Below are positions 46,627-56,210 of a DNA stretch of 64,000 nucleotides, in pieces. Numbering within the stretch: the first letter of the stretch is position 1; each line of letters begins with the position of its first letter. The notes under the pieces are model-generated. The model had not been told where the DNA came from, made no database searches, and worked only from the letters and a program-made list of their open reading frames with translations. Position numbers and translations under genes: made by a program. Origin of the DNA: Azolla caroliniana (Eukaryota > Polypodiophyta); contig JBHGNT010000011.1 in assembly GCA_043228905.1 (NCBI GenBank), forward strand, positions 7,316,001 through 7,380,000, written 5' to 3'.

Positions 46627-47886
46627 TTCTTCCGGGCATTGATTAGGTACAACGTGTTGACCTTTCGGGCTTGAGCCATTGTCAGGCTCCCTTTGTTGAA
46701 TTTCATGACTCCATTCCGGATGCTACCCGTGTAGCCTTCATCATCTAGCCGACCGGCTGATATCAGGTTCAGTGGAACCTCCGGAACGTGTCGGACATCC
46801 TTCAGCAGCAGCTTGCATCCGGTTGGTGTTGTCAACCACACGTCTCCTATGCCGACAATTTGGCATGTACCTTCATTCCCCATCCGGACACAACCGTGAT
46901 CACCGGCTATGTAGGATGAGAAGTATTTATGGTCCGGGGTAAGGTGGAACGACGCTCCGGAATCAACAACCCACGTTGTCTCGTTGCCGGCAAGGTTCAA
47001 CTCACTCTCCTCGATGATGAGCATCAACTCTTCTTCACTTGCCGTGATTGTCGTCATTCCCTTCTGGTCTGGCCCCCTCCGGTCTTTACCGTTCCGGTCC
47101 GGTGTTCGCTTCGAATCAGTACCGTCGGTTTCCTTGTCTTTTCGGAGTGCCGACAATTCTTCTGGAAGTGTCCCGGTTTGCTGCAATAGAAGCAAGTAGG
47201 CCTCGCCCTTGACTTTGACCGTGTCCCCGACTTTTCTCGGTTCTGGGGACTACGGTTCCTTTGTCTTCCGCGTTTCGATTCGGTAAGGAGCGCTTTGGAG
47301 TCGGAGCTCGTATCCTTATCTTTCCGATGTGCCTCCTCATCCAGCAAGCTCGACTTCACTCTTGCTAGGGATAACCGTTTCCCTTTCAGCCCGGCGTTGC
47401 CTGAAGTGACAACCAACGTCTCCTAGCTATCTGGGAGGGAACCGAGTAGGAGTAGTGCTAGTATCTCATCGGTGAGAGGTACTTCTAATGATGTTGGGTG
47501 GTGTATCAACCCTTGGAAGGCATTCATGTGCTCTGTCATGCTGGAGCCATCTTGGTATCAGAGTCTTACTAGCTTCCGAAATACTAAAACCTGATTAACA
47601 ACATTTTTGTTCTGAAACATAATGTCGATCTTCTCCTAGAGCTCATGAGCCTTGCTCTCTTCATTGAAGTTGTTGTATAGACTCATGTTGATGAAGCACC
47701 GTATGTACGTCGTTGTCTTGATGTGCATCACCTCCAATATCGTGGCATCGATTTTGTCCGGTCTCTTGTCCCCGAACTAAACCGGCAACCAAAGATCTTT
47801 AATCACGAGCATGTCCCTCATCTTCGACTTCCACACTGAATAGTTGGAGCCGGTGAGCTTGAACATGCCTCCCAACGAATCGTCCA
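46623..47886 (-). pseudogene. copia A gag and protease
   Basis: Gag starts at 47884-47886 (MDDSLGGMFKLTGSNYSVWK) and has stops in its middle. It carries an intact CCHC knuckle (CFYCSKPGHFQKNC) at about 47170-47215. After a shift, protease follows with VDSGASFHLTPDHKYFSSY and DVRHVPEVPLNLIS. The gag/protease frame differs from that of integrase-RT. Confidence 0.82.
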
Positions 47887-47903
47887 TTTTTCTGTGTCGT
47901 TTT

Positions 47904-47915
47904 GCTCTGATACCA
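47904..47915 (-). promoter_or_regulatory. copia A primer-binding site (initiator tRNA-Met)
   Basis: On the minus strand TGGTATCAGAGC, the exact plant copia site, lies three bases after the 5' LTR. Confidence 0.88.
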
Positions 47916-47918
47916 ATT

Positions 47919-48201
47919 TGACGTGAAATACGTGTATTAATCTCCGGCCACAACCCAAGCGTAGATCACTTGATGACAATCAAAAGCACAAACGAAATGG
48001 TAATGGAGGTAAGTAGACAAAACAGAAAGAGAATACACAGGATATTAACGTGGAAAACCCTGAGAGGGAAAAACCACGGGAATCCACAGACTCCCAACTA
48101 TCACTCTGTAAGAAAAATACAATAGGGAGCACAGAGGCAACGACCTCTTGCTAACAATCTTCGCCTAGCAGCAGTTACAACAGAGACACAATCTCTGTAT
48201 A

Positions 48202-48247
<46 letters not shown>

Positions 48248-48526
48248 GCACTGTACAGAAGTTACACCCAAAAATAACTCTATCATCATAACTATTAAGT
48301 TTGCCCTAGGTCATATTTATACTGATATGACTTTCGAGCTATTTACAAATATAGCCCCAATTGGCTCTCTAGAACATATTTACATATATGTCCTTTCCAT
48401 CCGATGAGAGGTTCTCACCGGGCTTGCAACATCCGGTTCTCACCGGGTCTTCTGTTGCTGAGGCCGATAGTTGCTCATCAACATTGTTCTTCTCACTTCC
48501 GATCCGGAGGAACCTGTTTCCTAACA
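47919..48526 (-). repeat. copia A 5' LTR
   Basis: This 608-bp LTR is followed by the CGAAT duplication. The conserved hairpin motif lies at about 48046-48080. Confidence 0.9.
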
Positions 48527-48908
48527 CGAATCAGAGACAAGGGATTTGGTCGAGGGTAGAAGTGAATCGGGGTCACATGATTCAATCAAAATGTTTGATT
48601 CGGAGGAGCTGAATCTACGATGGGACAAGCGGACGAAAGGACAGTAGAAGACGACATCGATATGGAGGAACCGACGAGTCGTGAAATGCCAGCACCATGA
48701 CAACGAGGGAGTTGATAAGGGCCGAAGGAGCATACAAGCCGACCAAGGAGGTCGAGGTGTGCAGAAGTGGACGGGTCGCGGAAAGAAGAATAGGACTGGA
48801 CAAAGGGCGCGAGTGAGGCGCATAAGCACGAGGAGTAGTTGGACGAAAGGACCGATTGCCACTAACACAACGATCCGACCTCAACTTGAGTTTGAGGGGG
48901 AGTGTTGA
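48527..48908 (+). pseudogene. host B copia C-terminal extension, distal part
   Basis: Joining across copia A, the frame goes from SGNE to SETRDLVEGRSES, reaches a TAG at about 48643, then continues in the same frame through a basic Gly/Arg-rich stretch (GRGKKNRTGQRARVRR). It closes with QLEFEGEC and a TGA lying inside the first bases of the 3' LTR. The purine-rich codons for the last residues double as the polypurine tract (GAGGGGGAG). Counting from NLRG, the extension is about 215 codons. Confidence 0.75.
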
Positions 48909-49003
48909 GTGAACGAGTGTTGGGAGACAGGTCCCTCCGGATGGGAAAGGAAAAGAACAGTCCTGATGAACAAACTCGGCCGAGGCCGATAGGCCTCGGC
49001 CGA

Positions 49004-49165
49004 AACCGGATGAGGAGTACCCGACTACGGAGAGCCGGATGGTGCAGACCTGGTGAGAACCGGATGAGGAGTACCCGGCTACGGAGAGCCGGATGGTGCA
49101 AACCTGGTGAGAACCGGATGAGGAGTACCCGGCTACGGAGAGCCGGATGGTGCAGACCCGGTGAG
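49004..49165. repeat. three 54-bp tandem repeats in the solo LTR
   Basis: Units start at 49004, 49058 and 49112 with AACCGGATGAGGAGTACCC and differ by a few bases. A looser version is present in the copia A LTRs. They lie in U3, upstream of the TATA-like region, so they could act as promoter repeats. Confidence 0.85.
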
Positions 49166-49588
49166 GAATGCTCACCGGATGAAGAGACATATTCGTAAAT
49201 ATGTTTCTGAGAGTCCATCAAGGCTATATTTGTAAATAGCCGAAAAGTCATATTAGTATAAATATGACTTAGGGCAAACTTTTAGATGGTCTGTCGTTGT
49301 TGTTGATTTTTCTTGTTGGCGCAAGGAGAGAGATAGCGCGAAACCGTGTACAAAGAGAGAGAAAGAAAGAAAAAGAAAGAAAGATATATTAACGTCTTCT
49401 AAGGCCAAAATTGGCCCATGAGACAAATGGTTTACAACAAAAATGGGATATTTACCCATTCATCGAAGTAAAAATAAAAATAAGATGAAAAATAGAGTTT
49501 AAGCTAAATAGTTCTAAAAAATAACAAACATGTTTTATATAGAAACATGTTCTACTACAATGAAAATGGTGTTATACAATTGTTATTT

Positions 49589-52500
49589 TCATTTCCATCC
49601 AAGTCTCTCGAAGAGAAGCGGAAGGTCAAAGGGTTGCGATGTGGATGTGGCCCGTGGTCCCCATGTAAGAGGTACCCCAACCATAGCTTCTAGTCGACGT
49701 AGCTCACGTTCCCTTATCTTCTTAATCTTGTCTACTCCACGTTGACTTGTTTTGAAGCCCAACATTCGAGGGCGTTTCGTTGTTCTTTGCATTTCTGCTT
49801 CCTCAAGGGAGAGGCCGAGCGGCGTAAGTGTATCCACATTCATCGTCTCCCCTTGTTCCTGAAAAATTACACTAGTTACATGGTGATGAATACTAAGAGG
49901 GTTATCGTTAGCACTTTGTAATTTATTCTCCCTATGTTGTTTTAGGTCTAAGATATATCTACCTAGTCTCTTTACATTCGGGGTATCTAATAGTTTGGAG
50001 AGGGTGGGAGAGGGTCCTAGTATTTCTTGGTATTCCGCTCGTATCTCGGCATAAGTTGGGCATTTGCATGTGATGGCATAACCTACATAACCTTTCCTCT
50101 CTAGGGACTCTATTAGCCCGACCATTCTCAATCTCAAGTTGGTGAGATGATATCCTAAGTTGTCCAATGGCCACCCTTAGTGCATTTGATAAGAATGTAT
50201 CTAAATATCTTGGTCGTGTAATAAAGCCTAGCGTAGAGAAGCGCAAGAAGTGTTCCTTATAGTACACCATTTTAGATGGGAGTGGTTCTCGTGGGGTGAT
50301 CCATTTGTATCGAGTGTAAATTTGCCATATTTCTTGGCGTATCACTTTATTACGATCTTCGTGAGAGATTAAAGTTTGATCAGTCCCATGGTTGTACTTA
50401 AGGGGAGGTAGGTTATTAATGTCTATGCCGTTCGCACGGAGCCAACTCACCACGATGCTATACCAAGAGCTAGTGTCGCCAGACACATATAAAGATCGAG
50501 ACGCCTCAAAGGCTCGACGGGATATCCTATCTTGTGGTTGGCTATGTATCCGATGAATAAAAACTACCACTTGAAAGAGTGCTTCTACTAACATCGGGGG
50601 TAGACTGAACTCAGCTCTAATAATGTCATGTGGTACTGTCGATTTGCTTCGGAGTTGACGTGATAACATCGTCACTAAAGGTCTCTCTAATTGCGTCCAC
50701 ATGAAAGATGGTAAACCTGGAGCCCATACTACTGATGCATACATGAGGGACGGGGTCACTAATGAGTCAAAAAGCCATCCCTTAGTCCGTGGCTCTTGAA
50801 AGTATGCCTGATGGCATTGTCTCTCTAAGAGTGAGAGGGATGCATACCCTCTCGTTAGCCTATCTTTGGCTGCCTGGGTCATCGAGAATTTACCTGAGCG
50901 AGCACTAAAGGTGACTCCCAAGTATACATACGATCCCACTACCTCAACTGGTTTATGAGAGAGGATTAGGTGACATTGACTCCTAACTCGGGACGATGTA
51001 TGAAAGATAAGGACTTTAGTTTTCGCTAAATTCACTACCAGTCCTCGTTGTGTACAAAAGTCATCCAGGGCATTAAGATGCTTTTGTAGGTCGTGTTCCG
51101 ACTCTGAGAGCAAGACAATGTCGTCTGCGTAGAGTAAGAGACTAACTTGCGTCTCCCCAATAGCTACTCCCTTGCCTCCCTTACGAGCAATAAAATCAGT
51201 GATCTCATCAATGTAGATCCCAAAAAGAGTCGGTGATAGGGGGCAACCCTGTTTTACACCAATGGTGCTAGTGAAACAATCGGATAGGCCACCTGGGCAT
51301 CTTACACACCCAGAGACTTGCTCATATAGGGCATAAATGGCCCAGATCATGTCATCTGGTATCTCCAAGCTCTTAAGTCTATCAAACAACCTTTCCCTAG
51401 GAACCGTGTCAAAGGCCTTGCGAAAGTCCACAAAGCAACAATATAGTTTCTTCTTACGAGCCTTTGTCTGGTCAATTAAGCACCTGAGTGTGAAGATATG
51501 GTCAATAGTGGAGAAGGCTCGTCTAAAGCCAGCTTGCTCAGGTGCTCGAAGACTTAATGTTTCCATATAATCACTGAGCTCCGCTTCCATTACTGCACCA
51601 TATAGTTTAGCGAGCGTATGACCTATCATAATGGTCCTATATGTATTTGGGTCCACTGAGTCCCCTCCTTTATGTATAGGGGCCACTGTGTTCATGGCCC
51701 ATTGTGGTGGAAAACCCTCAGCGAGGGCGCGGTTGAAGATTAGAGCGAGAAGGGGGGCTAGGCACTCTCGAGCATATATGATGTGCTCGGCACACAATCC
51801 TGTGTGGTCCATGGATTTCCTATGTTGTAATTTTTTGATGACCTTCGTGACCCTAGAGGTCGTGAAAAGTGTCCCCATGGTAGGTCGAGGTGTGGAGGGC
51901 ATTGGAATGGGTGGTTGGTTCGGGACATGGTAGAGTCTCTCAATATATGTGTGCCAAATATTGGGATCCTCGATGGGTGTTTGTGGTCTCGGTTCCCGTA
52001 GCCTCTTCCATGCGAGGGCACAATCCCTACTCATGAGCATATGGTAGAGTTCCCAATATTGAGATGCTTCCCAAGCCCGTCTTTTACGACGTGTCATCTT
52101 GCGCATCTCTTTGCGAGCCTGTACTGAGGAAATAGTACCACTAAGCCGCGATACTTTAAGTTGTCTATACAACTCTCTACAATCCTCATCATACCACTTG
52201 TTCTGTGGCATAGACCCAACTCTACTATGATTGGAGTCTTTCGTGTATGGGAAGCTACTAGTTGTTGCTGAGTGGAGGATGTGTGTGAGTTCTGTAGTGA
52301 GGTGCTCTAAAGACAAGGAAGAATCAAAAGAGGAGAGATGCGCTTGAACATGTCGAGAATAGATGTCAGCGAGCTCATGCGTGAAATGTATTATGGTGTG
52401 ATGGGTTGGTTTACTAGAGTTGGTGGCGTGGGAGGCGTCACATTTTAGCTCAAAGTATAGGAAGCTATGGTCTACGCCAATGGGGCATGGGGCCACCCGG

Positions 52501-53315
52501 AAGGAGCTAACCATGTGGGTAGCTTCAGGGCGTCCTATTAGGTAATCAACTGTGCTTTCCCCTCCTCCATGTGGGAAACATGTGAGCTCTTCCGAGCCCG
52601 GCCACTTGGCTAAGCCATTATATATGATCATCTGGTGTCGGCTTCCAAGTTCAAGCAGATGATGGCCAAAGCTTGTGGCGTCCGCACCTTGATCTTTTGA
52701 TGTACGTGTTATGCCTAAGGCTAAAGGGTCGACATTCACCATTTCTAGGTTTCTATCCATCTGAAATATTGTGCATTGGCGGGATTGGGTTCTCGCATTG
52801 AAATCTCCTACAAGGAAGACTTCCCATTGAGAAGAATATCGGATTATGTCATCCGATAAAGGTTCGTATGGAGAAGGCCCATGTGGCGTTCCTTCATCAA
52901 CTATACTCGCCACTCCAGCCATATTATACCAAGATCCTTTCGGGGGGAAGTAACAAATGGCAATAAATATCACCTGATCTTTGCTAGTGAGTACTTTCAC
53001 CCACATAAAACGGGCTTCTGGGTCTTTCTTTAGTATTTCTATCCTACTATGTATCTCTCTCCGAAATAATATCGCAACCCCTCCAGACCCTCTAGTAGTG
53101 TGTCGACGTGAGGTTTGTCTAAAGACGGATTCCCAACGAAAACCATCAACTCGTGGTAATCCTCGATTTGGACTTTGATGTGTTTCTACCAAAAAAAGTA
53201 TATCAGATACCCTCAAAATCTCCTCTAGACGGCCAGGGTGTGTCCAAAGTGCACCATTACAATTCCATAAACTCATCCTAAGTCTATTATTTGTCACATG
53301 GGCCACACGCCGTCA
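49589..53315 (-). pseudogene. LINE copy 2 ORF2 (endonuclease, reverse transcriptase, zinc motif), frameshifted near the end
   Basis: The frame has no ATG until codon 17 after the ORF1 stop (RLRMSLWNCNG). APE-type endonuclease: WNCNG, VETHQ, GDFNART and GVDHSF. RT: TYRTIMIGHTLAKLYG, FVDFRKAFDTVPRE, GVKQGCPLSPTLFG and the catalytic LLYADDIVLLSESE at about residue 728. A deletion of about 25 bp near 50073 shifts the frame inside the C-terminal zinc motif, intact in copy 3 as CRLCHIEIEDEHH...C. The rest continues in another frame (49589-50167) to FDLPLLFERLGWK. ORF2 nicks DNA and primes reverse transcription at the target. Confidence 0.88.
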
Positions 53316-54116
53316 ATTGGCAGCGCGATCATTTATTATGACCCGTCCGTCTCGGTAGAAGGCACGATGCCCCTCTTTACGAGCTTGTATGACTCGCGGC
53401 ATACAAGTTTTACGATGCTCAATTTGCATCTTGGTCAAGTCTTCATCGAGGTAGATGGGCTCCCCGCCCAATCCTCGAAGAATTGGTCTCTTTTTAAAAA
53501 AGGCGATTCTAGATTCCGAGTCCTTAAATTGAAGAACTAAAGCTCTTTTCCTAGTGGTGTCACGCCCTACCCTCCAAGTTTTAGTGATTGGTAGGGCTTC
53601 ATATCCCAACATTTTACCCAAGGTTTGTGCATCTTCGTCGGGAGATGCCCCTTCCTTGAGCCCAGTAACTCGTACATTTAGGCGTCGAGCTTGACGCATC
53701 TTTTCCTCCTCGAGGGTAGTGTTTACAATATTTTCGTCCTTTAGTTCTTTTTTAATATTACGTTTTACTACATCAACCCACCCAGTTTTTGCTAGTTCCA
53801 TATCACTTTTAACCTCTTCTTTAACTTTTTTTATCTCGTCCTTAATATCCTCTAGAGAAGATATTTCACCATCTTCCCTAGATGTTTCAAGGTCCTTAAT
53901 TCGTTTTTGAAGGTTTACGTTATCTACCTTAAGTTTCGCTACTTCAGCAATAAGCAATTCTCTTTCTTCCTTATCTTTTTGTTTTTCAGCTTCAATTTCT
54001 TTCACCCATTTTTCCATTTTAACGAACCGGTTAAGGACATCTAAAAAATCTTCCTTACTTATAATTTCTTCGTTTGTTTCCTTATGGTTTCGTCGAGAAG
54101 TCATCTTGTAATTCAA
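53313..54116 (-). CDS. LINE copy 2 ORF1, coiled coil plus RRM-like domain, 267 aa
   Basis: This is an intact frame starting at the ATG 54114-54116. The first half is a charged helical stretch with heptad character (about residues 30-135, e.g. LLIAEVAKLKVDNVNLQKRI). It is followed by an RRM-like region (RRLNVRVTGLKEGASPDED, then ALVLQFKDSESRIAFFKKR) and a basic end. There is no CCHC knuckle, unlike the usual plant L1 ORF1; the layout recalls animal L1/CR1-type ORF1 proteins, which bind RNA as trimers. It ends with a single TGA followed directly by CGG, and ORF2 continues in the same frame. Confidence 0.82.
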   Translation of the reverse strand: MNYKMTSRRNHKETNEEIISKEDFLDVLNRFVKMEKWVKEIEAEKQKDKEERELLIAEVAKLKVDNVNLQKRIKDLETSREDGEISSLEDIKDEIKKVKEEVKSDMELAKTGWVDVVKRNIKKELKDENIVNTTLEEEKMRQARRLNVRVTGLKEGASPDEDAQTLGKMLGYEALPITKTWRVGRDTTRKRALVLQFKDSESRIAFFKKRPILRGLGGEPIYLDEDLTKMQIEHRKTCMPRVIQARKEGHRAFYRDGRVIINDRAAN

Positions 54117-54234
54117 AAGATAAAGAAAGAAAAAGACAAAAGGACAGAAAAAACTTAGCCGAGCATCGACGTCTTTCGTGCTAGATATGAGTGTAGAAGC
54201 ACATGTATGCTTGTTTCAGCCGGTGACGTCGTCC

Positions 54235-54640
54235 GGTAAGTGAAGTACCACGATGAAGGGCAACGGCTACACACGATAAAAGCGGCCAAGAATCGAGGAC
54301 GGCGACAATCGGCAAACAACACGCCCAAGAACGACGGTAGACGAAAGAAGATGGCAACGGTGACGGCGACGGCGACAGTCGGCAGACGGCAGACGGCGGC
54401 AGCAGACGACGACGACCGTCGACAGACGACGGAGACGGCGGCAGCAGACGGCGGCGACAGTCAGCAGACGACGGCAACGACGGCAGCAGGCGACGGCGGC
54501 GTCAGCAGCAGCAGCGACAACAGGCGGCGTCGTCGGCAGCAGCAGACGACGGCGACAGCAGGCGACGCGGCTGCAGACGACGGCGGCAACAGATGACGCG
54601 GCTGCAAACGACGGCGGCAGCAGATGACGGCCACGTAACG
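54235..54640 (-). promoter_or_regulatory. CpG-rich 5' leader of LINE copy 2
   Basis: About 400 bp are built of degenerate CGGCAGCAGACGA-like repeats (plus-strand reading), very rich in CpG and with few stops in several frames. Its position directly upstream of ORF1 suggests the internal promoter and 5' UTR of the LINE. The open frames in it are composition artefacts. Confidence 0.5.
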
Positions 54641-54662
54641 GTCAAAACAGAGAGAGAGAGAA

Positions 54663-54708
<46 letters not shown>

Positions 54709-55384
54709 TGTGTGTGTGTGTGTGTGGGCATTGAGAGAGAGAGAAAGAGGTCGTTGCCTCTGTTGTAACCGCCGCTTGTGGCGAGGATCGTGAGCACGAG
54801 GTCGTTGCCTCCGTGAACTCACTGTTGTACATTCTAGCATAGTGATAGTTTGCAGTCTGCGGGCTGCCGTGGTTTTTCCCTTAGTTTGGGTTTTCCACGT
54901 AAACATCTTGTGTACACTTCTCTTCTTCGTGTCGTTCATTATTTCCCGTTTCTGTGTATGATTCTAAGCTCGGTTGTGGCCGAGCGTTGCGTATAGGGAG
55001 CGTGCAGTTCCTGTCAACGAGCTCAATCGGATCTGGATCGGCTGAATAAGCCAGAGCCAGATCAGTGTCTGGATAGCATCTAGAACCTAGAGCCGGATAG
55101 TGGATCGGAGAGCGGGATTCGCGTGTGAACCAGTAGGCCATTAAGAGGCCTATGCTTCTAGACCACTAGGTAGCTAATGTTCTTGTAGTTAGTGTTAGGG
55201 GCTCAGTACGAGCATTGAAGTACTTGTTAGTACTTCGGTCAGTCCTTCAAGGACTTGTATAAATAGTGTTGTTGAGCACATTTTATATTGAGTGAGAGTT
55301 TTTAGTGTTTAGGAATATACACGTTTTCTGTGTTATGATCTAACTCTGTCTCTCCTGTGTAAGGTTTCCATTAAATTTGTGTTT

Positions 55385-55595
55385 GTATTCTTTTACAATC
55401 ATCATTTAAATGTTAAGTGAGTGTGAGGCTCAAAGGTGTCTGACAACCATCTTCACCCAATTCGCCATCAAAAGGGTCTTAGCTTCTGCAGTCGTATTCT
55501 TTTACAATCATCATTTAACTGTTAAGTGAGTGTGAGGCTCAAAGGTGTCTTACAACCATCTTCATCAAATTCGCCATCAAAAGGGTATACGTTGG
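55385..55595. repeat. 109-bp tandem duplication at the end of the host B LTR
   Basis: Two copies of a unit beginning GTATTCTTTTACAATCATC start at 55385 and 55494, with a handful of differences. The first overlaps the last bases of the LTR. Confidence 0.8.
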
Positions 55596-56210
55596 TCCGA
55601 CCCGCAAATGACATCGAGGAGGGATAAAGTATGAAAGTTGATTTCTCATAAGAATAAAGCAAACCATCGCTCCATTAAAACCACAATAATAGATCAAGTT
55701 TCGGTATGGATTAATCATTAGACATTGTCTCATGACACCATGATAAGATCCCACACTTATTTATGAAGGGATTGAGGCGATCTTTTCTTCCAAGTATAGT
55801 AAGCATGGGCATTGTAGTGCGTGGATGCTGAGTCAGGCCTTTTTTGTACAATTACTCACAAAGTAACATTCATCCAACAAGCTCGAGCCTAATGGCATGT
55901 GCAGACAAACACATTAATCCATGGTATTTCCACACTACGACTCAAGATTAGATAGAAGCAATGAAGTTTAGACAAAACAAGTTGTTAATGATGTGAGGGA
56001 GCGGGTTGTATGGAACAGAGCCGCATGTGAGGACCTTGTGTGAGATCTCATGGGTTAGGGTGAGTGAATGCATAATAATAATGTTAGAATATCATAGAGG
56101 AGAAAGATTCAAAAAGTGAGTAGGATATATGTGTATGTGTATGTGTACATGTGAGTGTAAGTGTATGTTTATACATATGTATGCATATAAAATCAATGCA
56201 CATAAAAGGA
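55596..56210. other. AT-rich stretch without a recognisable gene
   Basis: I see no element ends or sustained frames. A TATG/TGTA-rich low-complexity run lies at about 56130-56190 next to the LINE tail. Confidence 0.5.

Larger units (their letters stand above)
43148..48526 (-). mobile_element. Ty1/copia element 'copia A', complete, near-intact pol
   Basis: The LTRs are 43148-43865 and 47919-48526. A perfect 5-bp duplication CGAAT (43143-43147, 48527-48531) lies in the host B extension. The minus-strand interior carries an initiator-Met primer site, gag, protease, integrase, RT, RNase H and a polypurine tract AGTGAAGGGGGAGT. Only a few stops and shifts break pol. The LTR length difference (718 vs 608 bp) comes from a longer (CT)n tract and an extra copy of an ACCCGG-type repeat in the left one. 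Confidence 0.93.
49352..54640 (-). mobile_element. LINE copy 2, nearly full length
   Basis: From its 5' end this carries a CpG-rich leader (about 54235-54640), ORF1, ORF2 and a (TTTC)n-type tail at 49352-49384. It lies in the GA-rich microsatellite of the solo LTR. It is the best copy of the family in the window; copies 1 and 3 are 5'-truncated. The exact 5' boundary is uncertain because target and element are both repetitive there. Confidence 0.82.
48918..55016 (+). mobile_element. family A-type solo LTR with a LINE inside; perfect target duplication
   Basis: The sequence runs TGTTGGGAGACAGG...AGTTCCTGTCA, flanked by ACGAG on both sides (48913-48917, 55017-55021). Left part 48918 to about 49350, right part about 54645-55016. 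It resembles the copia A and copia-1 LTRs at its start and the long copia B2 LTR at its end. It holds a 12-bp-arm palindrome (48976-49003), three 54-bp repeats (49004-49165) and the conserved hairpin motif (54866-54902). A solo LTR arises by recombination between the two LTRs of an element. Confidence 0.85.
48903..55397 (+). repeat. host B copia 3' LTR, interrupted by a solo LTR
   Basis: The first 15 bases, TGTTGAGTGAACGAG (48903-48917), join to CTCAATCGG at 55022 if the insertion and one ACGAG are removed. That restores the copia B LTR start seen (on the minus strand) at 31627 and 37139. The remainder, 55017-55397, resembles those LTRs, with GAGCATTGAAGTACTT and GGACTTGTATAAATAG (a TATA box), and ends TTTTACA. 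Confidence 0.78.

Noticed and set aside
49004-49165. Regular direct repeats considered as a CRISPR array
   Set aside because: The units are contiguous without spacers and lie in an LTR of a eukaryotic element.
54240-54596. 118-codon Thr/Ala/Asp-rich frame
   Set aside because: It is made entirely of the CGG/CAG-type repeats in the LINE leader; several frames are open for the same reason.
55539-55960. Weak copia RNase H resemblance (ADKHINPWYFH) and a 71-codon minus-strand frame
   Set aside because: The match is short with no second block in order; the frame overlaps the tandem duplication and has no homology I can name.
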